From NCBI GenBank assembly GCA_947652605.1, contig OX393579.1, positions 4,588,001 to 4,652,000 on the forward strand: a stretch of 64,000 nt of DNA. The letters run 5' to 3'. Both the position numbers and the translations under genes were made by a program. Source of the stretch: Elmis aenea. Taxonomy: Eukaryota; Arthropoda; Insecta; Coleoptera; Elmidae. Below the pieces are notes generated by a model, which was given only the letters and a program-made list of their open reading frames with translations, was not told where the DNA came from and did not search any database. The number at the start of each line of letters is the position of its first letter. The stretch's first letter is position 1. This document shows positions 45,815 through 56,200 of this stretch, in pieces.

Positions 45815-46132
45815 TAAACTTAAACTCTTTAATTTAATGTAAATCATTGTAAATTGCAGTATAGATCTATTTTTTATTTACTCCATGTCCACATACACTC
45901 AGGTAAAAGTTTTTAAATATTAAGGATTAAAAAGTGTTTTATATTTGGTTGAATTTTAAGTCTCCATCAGTATTATGTTTTTTTTAATAAATAAACAAGT
46001 GTATTACGTTATCAGTGTTTAAATGGGTGGTTTTTGGCAGACCAATAAAAATTACAACACCAAAAACATTGCTGCATTGTTTATCGAACATCTTTATATT
46101 GTATACAGGTAATTAAGGAAACCTTTACATAT
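45815..46132. other. Non-coding spacer
   Basis: Nothing recognised. Confidence 0.4.
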
Positions 46133-46366
46133 TTGGATTCCAGAAGAGTTCAAATCTTTAAAGAAATTACGTCGGCTATTTTAACTATATTTTCTTTCAC
46201 ATATGCAAGTGAGTCACTGTTTTCACAAACGAATTTGATGAAAAATAAATTCAGAAATACATTAACGGATGAATCTAGTTCAGCAAGCATTGAATTAAAA
46301 GTTACGAAATACCAACCTGATATAAAAAACTTAACAAAAAGCATTCAACAACAAAATCCGCAATAA
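46133..46366 (+). pseudogene. C-terminal fragment of a hAT transposase (dimerisation domain)
   Basis: The frame reads ILTIFSFTYASESLFSQTNL and MKNKFRNTLTDESSSASIEL, then VTKYQPDIKNLTKSIQQQ before a stop. The pattern F-x-S-T/F-Y-x-C/S-E-x-x-F-S-x-x-N-x-x-K-x-K-x-R-x-x-L-T-D-E is the C-terminal dimerisation region of hAT transposases related to SCAND3/ZBED/GTF2I-repeat proteins. The rest of the gene is absent. It belongs to a different hAT lineage from the fragment at 46986-47114. Confidence 0.65.
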
Positions 46367-46387
46367 AAATTCTTATTGTAGATACCT

Positions 46388-46505
46388 ACTAGGGATTCTG
46401 TGTCGAGACAACCCAGGAATTTATTCTCGGGAATTCCCGGACTGTTTAGTGTCTCGATTCCCGGGAATTGCAAAAAAAAATCCCGGGACTCGAGACTTTT
46501 CGATT
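46388..46505. repeat. CCCGGGAATT-rich segment, possible hAT end
   Basis: The stretch starts TAGGGATTCTGTGTCGAGAC and contains CGGGAATTCCCGG, CCCGGGAATT and TCCCGGGACTCGAGAC within about 110 bp. Such palindromic GC-rich words stand out from the AT-rich surroundings and resemble subterminal repeats of some hAT elements. It precedes the hAT fragment at 46.8-47.1 kb and may be that element's left end. No matching right end was found. Confidence 0.4.
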
Positions 46506-46789
46506 CAAATTTTATATAATATAGCAAAATTTATTGTTTTAAAATAAAACCTGTACAGTCGTAAACAACCCATGCCCAGCTTGTATATGAGCAGGTAGGT
46601 AACAAGTGAACACTTAAAGGGTCCCAAAGTGATTATGTTAATTATCTCGTTGATAATAATGTAGTTACAAATATGTTGCACATGTTATTCAAAGAAGAAT
46701 TCGCAAAAAAATTTCTAGAGCAGGGGGTTGAATTTGGTCGTTTGAAAGATCAGTCTGTCTTTTGATTTTACCCGAATACGTTCGTTTTC

Positions 46790-47114
46790 TTGCGCTTTAC
46801 GGTTTCCGTCGTGCACCTACTTGTGAACTGCCGATCTCGGAATATTTCAAACCAAATTATTAAACCAGCAAAGAAGTTCAACCGTGAAATACAACTATCA
46901 AAAGAAGTGTCAGCTTTTAGAATCAACTGGGAACCGGACTCCGAATCTAAATCTTTTATATTAATCATTGCACAAAATTAAGCCAACATCAACGGAAAAT
47001 GAGCGAACATTTTCCATTGGAGAAATATTTATCACAAAAATTAGAAATAGGCTATATGACTCCTCCTTAAATGCATTGGTATTTTTAAAATCCTATTTTG
47101 CCATGCAAAAATAA
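46790..47114 (+). pseudogene. hAT transposase C-terminal remnant with frameshift
   Basis: An open frame from 46790 to 46981 contains REIQLSKEVSAFRINWEPDS and stops. In another frame, 46986-47114 reads TSTENERTFSIGEIFITKIR and NRLYDSSLNALVFLKSYFAM-QK-stop. S-T-x-N/S-E-R-x-F-S-x-x-G-x-x-x-T-x-x-R-x-R-L is the hallmark of the hAT dimerisation domain. A frameshift near 46980 separates the two. The last 44 bases of this coding piece form the start of the tandem repeat that follows. Confidence 0.7.
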
Positions 47115-47676
47115 AATGTAGTAATTTTTTTATCATAAACTCGATGTAATAATTACATTTAAAGATGTATTTTATATATACCTATACTCATTAAATAAAT
47201 GGCATAGAAAATATTTTCCATTTGTTAAAATCCATTTAAATGCATTGGTATTTTTAAAATCCTATTTTGCCATGCAAAAATAAAATGTACTCTAGTAATT
47301 TTTTATCATAAACTCGATGTAATAATTACATTTAAAGATGTATTTTATATATACTCATTAAATAAATGGCATAGAAAATATTTTCCATTTGTTTAAATCC
47401 ATTTAAATGCATTGGTATTTTTAAAATCCTATTTTGCCATGCAAAAATAAAATGTAGTAATTTTTTATAATAAACTCAATGTAATAATTACATTTAAAGA
47501 TGTATTTTATATATACTCATTAAATAAATGGCATAGAAAATATTTTTCATTTGTTTAAATCCATTTAAATGCATTGGTATTTTTAAAATCCTATTTTGCC
47601 ATGCAAAAATAAAATGTAGTAATTTTTTTATCATAAACTCGATGTAATAATTACATTTAAAGATGTATTTTATATA
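47071..47676 (+). repeat. Tandem repeat (~162-169 bp, 3.6 copies) built on the 3' end of a hAT gene
   Basis: ATGCATTGGTATTTTTAAAATCC marks units at 47071, 47240, 47407 and 47569 (spacings 169, 167, 162). Each unit starts with the codons for LNALVFLKSYFAMQK-stop, the end of the hAT transposase, followed by about 120 bp of AT-rich sequence (CATAAACTCGATGTAATAATTA and TGGCATAGAAAATATTTTCCA). The fourth unit is cut at 47676 by the mariner-like transposon, and the array does not resume on its other side. Confidence 0.85.
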
Positions 47677-48309
47677 CCGGGTGTAACTGAAATCAGGCTC
47701 ACCCCCTTTTTTCTTTTTATTTTTAAATTTAGACAAATGAAATTTTAGACATGTAGTATGTGCAAAAAACTGGATTATTTGAACATGGGTACACTTTTGT
47801 TTCACTTCCGGTTTCGCCGGAAATGGCCATAACTTTGTTATTTTAAATGGAACACCCTGTATATTTTTACATTTTTGGAAAGAGGAAACGATTTTGGATA
47901 CACTGTACCATTTTGGTTAATTTTTATAACCTCAAATAATTTTTGAAACAAAATTTAGTTTTTAATTAAGGGTGCCGTGACCGGCATAAATGAATTTTTA
48001 TTATGTCAACAATTGTTCAAAAAACGTTTTTGTAAATTTTAATTGACATTTGGGCTGCTTTAATAGACCTTAAAGGTTGCGAAATTGGTTTTTTGGCAAA
48101 AAGTCAATTTTTTTAAATGGAACGATGGTGGCTCATGCGGGTATTTAAATAGAGTATTTTCTGACGAATTCAACAATACCAATAACTTGGTATTTTTATT
48201 AGGAGCGGGCATTAAAATTTCAAATTATTGTAAGATTTTGGGAAGATATCCTAATAATCATGGTTGACTATGCCAAATGGCAACAAAACAAATGCTCATT
48301 GTTGTTGAC
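47677..48309 (+). repeat. Left inverted repeat of the mariner-like transposon
   Basis: It contains AACACCCTGTATATTTTTAC (about 47850) and ends GTTGTTGAC. It is mirrored at 49581-50213. Confidence 0.9.
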
Positions 48310-48450
48310 TCTTTTCAAGACGATCACTAACAACTTAAAATTAATAGAAACTTTTAAGAACCAAAAAAACTAATTTATTCACAAATTTGCAACAAAAATT
48401 AACTGCTTGTTAGCAAAACCTTATGGTATAAGTACATATTAATCACAATA

Positions 48451-49497
48451 TTAAAGTAAATGTTCAAAGTGTCCTCCGTGTTGTTCTATACATAATAAAG
48501 CCCTAGCTTTTGTTGTCTCTAACACACGATCAAGTTGTTCTTGAGTCACGTGGTTAACGGCATTAATAACCCTATTTTTTAAATCTTCTAATGTAGTAGG
48601 CACTGTGTTGTAAACTTGATTTTTAATATGGCCCCACAAAAAAAAATCTAGCGGTGTTAAATCAGGTGACCTTGGAGGCCACTTGATGGGTCCATTAGTT
48701 CCTATCCATTTTTCCGCAAATTGATTGTTGAGGTGTTCTACTACATTTCTATAGTTATGGGCAGGAGCTCCATCTTGTTGAAAAAACAATCGTTGAATGC
48801 GAGCTAACGGTAATTCATCTAACATTTCCTGCACTTCATTCTGCAAGAACGCCAAATAACGCTCACCCGTTAGTGTACCATCGAAAATAATAGGTCGTAA
48901 AATTGTGTTTCCCAACATGCCTATCCAAACATTAAATCCAAACCGTTCTTGAAAATTGCGTTGTCTAACTACTCTAGGATTTTCTGCAGACCAATACCTA
49001 GTATTGTTTCTATTAAACATACCATTATTAGTAAATCTGCTCTCATCAGAAAATATTATATTACGATGGAACTGCGGATTTTGTTGAATATTAGCAAGTA
49101 GCCAATTGCAGTATTGAAGTCGACGATTATGATCCGTTTCGTAAAGATGTTGATTCAAAACATACTTGTAAGATTTAAACTTGTGTTTTTTTAAAATTCT
49201 TTGTACAGATTGATGACACACGCCATAATTAAACCCAACTTCTCTTGTTGAAGCCGTTGGATTTAATTGTACATACGCTAGTACGTCAATTTCAACTTCT
49301 TCACTAATTACAAATGTTTCTTCATCGTTATCCTCAGTTCGATAGGCCTTTTCAAGCTTCTGAAAATAATGCCTGCTTGGATGTCTTCGGTCGGGATACC
49401 GTTCCTGGTACAAGAACGCAGCTGCAGTAGAATTTTTTTTACACTCACCATAAACTAGCAACATGTCAATTTTATGTGATTTTGAAAAAAACGCCAT
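48451..49497 (-). CDS. Mariner-like transposase, DUF4817 N-terminus and DDE catalytic domain, intact
   Basis: The 348-residue protein cuts and pastes the element by binding the inverted repeats and cleaving at TA sites in the nucleus. Residues 1-50 form a DUF4817 helix-turn-helix with YPDRRHPSRHYFQKL (34-48). Residues about 66-115 (VLAYVQLNPTASTREVG, then VQRILKKHKF) form a second helix-turn-helix. The DDE domain has IIFSDESRF (catalytic D151), FFQQDGAPAH (D242) and PPRSPDLTPLDFFLWG (D284). Forty-one residues separate the second and third Asp, so it is DD41D, not the DD34D of classical mariners. The rosa subfamily is described as DD41D, but membership is only inferred. The length is normal for the superfamily. 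The ATG at 49497 lies 83 bp inside the right inverted repeat's inner edge, and no stop or frameshift is present. Confidence 0.93.
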   Translation of the reverse strand: MAFFSKSHKIDMLLVYGECKKNSTAAAFLYQERYPDRRHPSRHYFQKLEKAYRTEDNDEETFVISEEVEIDVLAYVQLNPTASTREVGFNYGVCHQSVQRILKKHKFKSYKYVLNQHLYETDHNRRLQYCNWLLANIQQNPQFHRNIIFSDESRFTNNGMFNRNNTRYWSAENPRVVRQRNFQERFGFNVWIGMLGNTILRPIIFDGTLTGERYLAFLQNEVQEMLDELPLARIQRLFFQQDGAPAHNYRNVVEHLNNQFAEKWIGTNGPIKWPPRSPDLTPLDFFLWGHIKNQVYNTVPTTLEDLKNRVINAVNHVTQEQLDRVLETTKARALLCIEQHGGHFEHLL

Positions 49498-49580
49498 AAT
49501 TGTATTTTATATTGATTATTCTAAATTAAGAAAATCACAATGAAAAAAACAGCCGTTTAATAAAGACTATTTTGACAGTT

Positions 49581-50213
49581 GTCAACAACAATGAGCATTT
49601 GTTTTGTTGCCATTTGGCATAGTCAACCATGATTATTAGGATATCTTCCCAAAATCTTACAATAATTTGAAATTTTAATGCCCGCTCCTAATAAAAATAC
49701 CAAGTTATTGGTATTGTTGAATTCGTCAGAAAATACTCTATTTAAATACCCGCATGAGCCACCATCGTTCCATTTAAAAAAATTGACTTTTTGCCAAAAA
49801 ACCAATTTCGCAACCTTTAAGGTCTATTAAAGCAGCCCAAATGTCAATTAAAATTTACAAAAACGTTTTTTGAACAATTGTTGACATAATAAAAATTCAT
49901 TTATGCCGGTCACGGCACCCTTAATTAAAAACTAAATTTTGTTTCAAAAATTATTTGAGGTTATAAAAATTAACCAAAATGGTACAGTGTATCCAAAATC
50001 GTTTCCTCTTTCCAAAAATGTAAAAATATACAGGGTGTTCCATTTAAAATAACAAAGTTATGGCCATTTCCGGCGAAACCGGAAGTGAAACAAAAGTGTA
50101 CCCATGTTCAAATAATCCAGTTTTTTGCACATATTACATGTCTAAAATTTCATTTGTCTAAATTTAAAAATAAAAAGAAAAAAGGGGGTGAGCCTGATTT
50201 CAGTTACACCCGG
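49581..50213 (-). repeat. Right inverted repeat of the mariner-like transposon
   Basis: It starts GTCAACAACAATGAGCATTT and is the complement of 47677-48309. The transposase start codon lies 83 bp from its inner edge, so its promoter is probably within or beside this repeat. Confidence 0.9.
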
Positions 50214-50215
50214 TA

Positions 50216-53200
50216 TAGCCTTTGTACTTTTCCCATTTTTCGCGAAAAATTGAAAATCGTATTTAGGGGCTAATAATCCTTAATTCGCTCATAACTAATG
50301 TGTATAAGAAGTTTGAAGCCATTTGCTGTAGTTTTAAGAAAATCGATTTTTTTGTCGAAAAAAGTGCAAAGAGTATATAGCCTTTTTTTCTTAGTATAAT
50401 GCCGTTTGTCTCAACTATTTTGAAATTTAATTTACAAAGTTATTCAGAAAATTAAAATTTTTGAAAATTTTTCTCGAAAACGGCTCTTACGATTTTGTTC
50501 AAATTTAAGTATGTTATAGAGTTTATTTTTCTTAGTATAATGCGGTTTGTCTCAACTATTTTGAAATATAATTTACAAAGTTATTCAGAAAATTAAAAAC
50601 TTTGAAAATTTTTCTCGAAAACGGCTCTTACGATTTTGTTCGAATTTTAGTATGTTATAGAGTTTATTTTTCTTAGTATAATGCCGTTTGTCTCAACTAT
50701 TTTGAAACTTAATTTCCAAAGTTATTCAAAAAATTAAAAATCGTATTTAGGGGCTAATAATCCTTAATTCGCTCATAACTAATGTGTATAAGAAGTTTGA
50801 AGCCATTTGCTGTAGTTTTAAGAAAATCGATTTTTTTGTCGAAAAAAGTGCAAAGAGTATATAGCCTTTTTTTCTTAGTATAATGCCGTTTGTCTCAACT
50901 ATTTTGAAATTTAATATACAAAGTTATTCAAAAAATTAAAAATTTTGAAAATTTTTCTCGAAAACGGCTCTTACGATTTTGTTCAAATTTTAGTATGTTA
51001 TAGAGTTTATTTTTCTTAGTATAATGCCGTTTGTCTCAACTATTTTGAAATTTAATTTACAAAGTTATTCAGAAAATTAAAAATTTTGAAAATTTTTCTC
51101 GAAAACGTCTCTTACGATTTTGTTCAAATTTTAGTATGTTATAGAGTTTAGTTTTCTTAGTATAATGCCGTTTGTCTCAACTATTTTGAAATTTAATTTC
51201 CAAAGTTATTCAAAAAATTAAAAATCGTATTTAGGGGCTAATAATCCTTAATTTGCTCATAACTAACGAGTATAAGAAGTTTGAAGCCATTTGCTGTAGT
51301 TTTAAGAAAATCGATTTTTTTGTCGAAAAAAGTGCAAAGACTATAGCCTTTGTACTTTTCCCATTTTTCGCGAAAAATTGAAAATCGTATTTAGGGGCTA
51401 ATAATCCTTAATTCGCTCATAACTCATGTGTATAAGAAGTTTGAAGCCATTTGCTGTAGTTTTAAGAAAATCGATTTTTTTGTCGAAAAAAGTGCAAAGA
51501 GTATATAGCCTTTTTTTCTTAGTATAATGCCGTTTGTCTCAACTATTTTGAAATTTAATTTACAAAGTTATTCAGAAAATTAAAAATTTTGAAAATTTTT
51601 CTTGAAAACGGCTCTTACGATTTTGTTCAAATTTAAGTATGTTATAGAGTTTATTTTTCTTAGTATAATGCGGTTTGTCTCAACTATTTTGAAATATAAT
51701 TTACAAAGTTTTTTAGAAAATTAAAATTTTTGAAAATTTTTCTCGAAAACGTCTCTTACGATTTTGTTTAAATTTTAGTATGTTATAGAGTTTAGTTTTT
51801 TTAGTATAATTCCGTTTGTCTCAACTATTTTGAAATTTAATATACAAAGTTATTCAGAAAATTAAAAATTTTGAAAATTTTTCTCGAAAACGGCTCTTAC
51901 GATTTTGTTCAAATTTTAGTGTGTTATAGAGTTTATTTTTCTTAGTATAATGCCGTTTGTCTCAACTATTTTGAAATTTAATTTACAAAGTTATTCAGAA
52001 AATTAAAAATTTTGAAAATTTTTCTCGAAAACGGCTCTTACGATTTTGTTCAAATTTTAGTATGTTATAGAGTTTAGTTTTCTTAGTATAATGCCGTTTG
52101 TCTCAACTATTTTGAAACTTAATTTTCAAAGTTATTCAAAAAATTAAAAATCGTATTTAGGGGCTAATAATCCTTAACTTGCTCATAACTAACGTGTATA
52201 AGAAGTTTGAAGCCATTTGCTATAGTTTTAAGAAAATCGATTTTTTTGTCGAAAAAAGTGCAAAGAGTATATAGTTTTTTTTTCTTAGTATTATGCCGTT
52301 TGTCTCAACTATTTTGAAATTTAATTTCCAAAGTTATTCAAAAAATTAAAAATCGTATTTAGGGGCTAATAATCCTTAATTTGCTCATAACTAACGAGTA
52401 TAAGAAGTTTGAAGCCATTTGCTGTAGTTTAAGAAAATCGATTTTTTTGTCGAAAAAAGTGCAAAGACTATAGCCTTTGTACTTTTCCCATTTTTCGCGA
52501 AAAATTGAAAATCGTATTTAGGGGCTAATAATCCTTAATTCGCTCATAACTCATGTGTATAAGAAGTTTGAAGCCATTTGCTGTAGTTTTAAAAAAATCG
52601 ATTTTTTTGTCGAAAAAAGTGCAAAGACTTATAGCCTTTGTACTTTTCCCATTTTTCGCGAAAAATTAAAAATCGTATTTAGGGGCTAATAATCCTTAAC
52701 TTGCTCATAACTAACGTGTATAAGAAGTTTGAAGCCATTTGCTATAGTTTTAAGAAAATCGATTTTTTTTGTCGAAAAAAGTGCAAAGAGTATATAGCCT
52801 TTTTTTCTTAGTATTATGCCGTTTGTCTCAACTATTTTGAAATATAATTCACAAAGTTATTTAGAAAATTAAAAATTTTAAAATTTTTCTCGAAAACGGC
52901 TCTTACGATTTTGTTCAAATTTTAGTATGTTATAGAGTTTAGTTTTCTTAGTATAATGCCGTTTGTCTCAACTATTTTGAAATTTAATTTACAAAGTTAT
53001 TTAAAAAATTAAAAATTTTGAAAATTTTTCTCGAAAACGGCTCTTACGATTTTGTTCAAATTTTAGTATGTTATAGAGTTTAGTTTTCTTAGTATAATGC
53101 CGTTTGTCTCAACTATTTTGAAATTTAATATACAAAGTTATTCAGAAAATTAAAAATTTTGAAAAATTTTCTCGAAAACGGCTCTTACGATTTTGTTCAA

Positions 53201-56200
53201 ATTTTAGTATGTTATAGAGTTTATTTTTCTTAGTATAATGCCGTTTGTCTCAACTATTTTGAAATTTAATTTACAAAGTTATTCAGAAAATTAAAAATTT
53301 TGAAAATTTTTCTCGAAAACGGCTCTTACGATTTTGTTCAAATTTTAGTATGTTATAGAGTTTAGTTTTCTTAGTATAATGCCGTTTGTCTCAACTATTT
53401 GAAACTTAATTTCCAAAGTTATTCAAAAAATTAAAAATCGTATTTAGGGGCTAATAATCCTTAATTTGCTCATAACTAACGAGTATAAGAAGTTTGAAGC
53501 CATTTGCTGTAGTTTTAAGAAAATCGATTTTTTTGTCGAAAAAAGTGCAAAGACTATAGCCTTTGTACTTTTCCCATTTTTCGCGAAAAATTGAAAATCG
53601 TATTTAGGGGCTAATAATCCTTAATTCGCTCATAACTAATGTGTATAAGAAGTTTGAAGCCATTTGCTGTAGTTTTAAGAAAATCGATTTTTTTGTCGAA
53701 AAAAGTGCAAAGAGTATATAGCCTTTTTTTCTTAGTATAATGCCGTTTGTCTCAACTATTTTGAAATTTAATTTACAAAGTTATTCAGAAAATTAAAAAT
53801 TTTGAAAATTTTTCTCGAAAACGGCTCTTACGATTTTGTTCAAATTTAAGTATGTTATAGAGTTTATTTTTCTTAGTATAATGCGGTTTGTCTCAACTAT
53901 TTTAAAATATAATTTACAAAGTTATTCAGAAAATTAAAAACTTTGAAAATTTTTCTCGAAAACGGCTCTTACGATTTTGTTCGAATTTTAGTATGTTATA
54001 GAGTTTATTTTTCTTAATATAATGCCGTTTGTCTCAACTATTTTGAAACTTAATTTCCAAAGTTATTCAAAAAATTAAAAATCGTATTTAGGGGCTAATA
54101 ATCCTTAATTCGCTCATAACTAATGTGTATTAGAAGTTTGAAGCCATTTGCTGTAGTTTTAAGAAAATCGATTTTTTTGTCGAAAAAAGTGCAAAGAGTA
54201 TATAGCCTTTTTTCTTAGTATAATGCCGTTTGTCTCAACTATTTTGAAATTTAATATACAAAGTTATTCAGAAAATTAAAAATTTTGAAAATTTTTCTCG
54301 AAAACGGCTCTTACGATTTTGTTCAAATTTTAGTGTGTTATAGAGTTTATTGTTCTTAGTATAATGCCGTTTGTCTCAACTATTTTGAAATTTAATTTAC
54401 AAAGTTATTCAGAAAATTAAAAATTTTGAAAATTTTTCTCGAAAACGGCTCTTACGATTTTGTTCAAATTTTAGTATGTTATAGAGTTTAGTTTTCTTAG
54501 TATAATGCCGTTTGTATCAACTATTTGAAACTTAATTTCCAAAGTTATTCAAAAAATTAAAAATCGTATTTAGGGGCTAATAATCCTTAATTTGCTCATA
54601 ACTAACGAGTATAAGAAGTTTGAAGCCATTTGCTGTAGTTTTAAGAAAATCGATTTTTTTGTCGAAAAAAGTGCAAAGACTATATATAGCCTTTGTACTT
54701 TTCCCATTTTTCGCGAAAAATTGAAAATCGTATTTAGGGGCTAATAATCCTTAATTCGCTCATAACTAATGTGTATAAGAAGTTTGAAGCCATTTGCTGT
54801 AGTTTTAAGAAAATCGATTTTTTTGTCGAAAAAAGTGCAAAGAGTATATAGCCTTTTTTTCTTAGTATAATGCCGTTTGTCTCAACTATTTTGAAATTTA
54901 ATTTACAAAGTTATTCAGAAAATTAAAATTTTTGAAAATTTTTCTCGAAAACGGCTCTTACGATTTTGTTCAAATTTAAGTATGTTATAGAGTTTATTTT
55001 TCTTAGTATAATGCGGTTTGTCTCAACTATTTTGAAATATAATTTACAAAGTTATTCAGAAAATTAAAAACTTTGAAAATTTTTCTCGAAAACGGCTCTT
55101 ACGATTTTGTTCGAATTTTAGTATGTTATAGAGTTTATTTTTCTTAGTATAATGCCGTTTGTCTCAACTATTTTGAAACTTAATTTCCAAAGTTATTCAA
55201 AAAATTAAAAATCGTATTTAGGGGCTAATAATCCTTAATTCGCTCATAACTAATGTGTATAAGAAGTTTGAAGCCATTTGCTGTAGTTTTAAGAAAATCG
55301 ATTTTTTTGTCGAAAAAAGTGCAAAGAGTATATAGCCTTTTTTTCTTAGTATAATGCCGTTTGTCTCAACTATTTTGAAATTTAATATACAAAGTTATTC
55401 AAAAAATTAAAAATTTTGAAAATTTTTCTCGAAAACGGCTCTTACGATTTTGTTCAAATTTTAGTATGTTATAGAGTTTATTTTTCTTAGTATAATGCCG
55501 TTTGTCTCAACTATTTTGAAATTTAATTTACAAAGTTATTCAGAAAATTAAAAATTTTGAAAATTTTTCTCGAAAACGGCTCTTACGATTTTGTTCAAAT
55601 TTTAGTATGTTATAGAGTTTAGTTTTCTTAGTATAATGCCGTTTGTCTTAACTATTTGAAACTTAATTTCCAAAGTTATTCAAAAAATTAAAAATCGTAT
55701 TTAGGGGCTAATAATCCTTAATTTGCTCATAACTAACGAGTATAAGAAGTTTGAAGCCATTTGCTGTAGTTTTAAGAAAATCGATTTTTTTGTCGAAAAA
55801 AGTGCAAAGACTATAGCCTTTGTACTTTTCCCATTTTTCGCGAAAAATTGAAAATCGTATTTAGGGGCTAATAATCCTTAATTCGCTCATAACTAATGTG
55901 TATAAGAAGTTTGAAGCCATTTGCTGTAGTTTTAAGAAAATCGATTTTTTTGTCGAAAAAAGTGCAAAGAGTATATAGCCTTTTTTTCTTAGTATAATGC
56001 CGTTTGTCTCAACTATTTTGAAATTTAATTTACAAAGTTATTCAGAAAATTAAAAATTTTGAAAATTTTTCTTGAAAACGGCTCTTACGATTTTGTTCAA
56101 ATTTAAGTATGTTATAGAGTTTATTTTTCTTAGTATAATGCGGTTTGTCTCAACTATTTTGAAATATAATTTACAAAGTTTTTTAGAAAATTAAAATTTT

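Larger units (their letters stand above)
47677..50213 (-). mobile_element. Complete mariner-like transposon (DD41D) with 633-bp inverted repeats
   Basis: The element runs from CCGGGTGTAACTGAAATCAG to its exact complement ...GTTACACCCGG and is flanked by TA (47675-47676 and 50214-50215). Its arms, 47677-48309 and 49581-50213, have equal length and look essentially identical; even a 60-codon chance frame inside them is the same on both sides. Between them is one intact transposase gene on the minus strand. Intact gene plus matching ends suggests recent, perhaps current, activity. A deleted relative lies in intron 1 of UGT gene 1. Confidence 0.92.

Noticed and set aside
48085..48267. 60-codon frame, identical to one at 49805-49623
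   Set aside because: It lies in both inverted repeats of the transposon and is identical because the repeats are; no motif.
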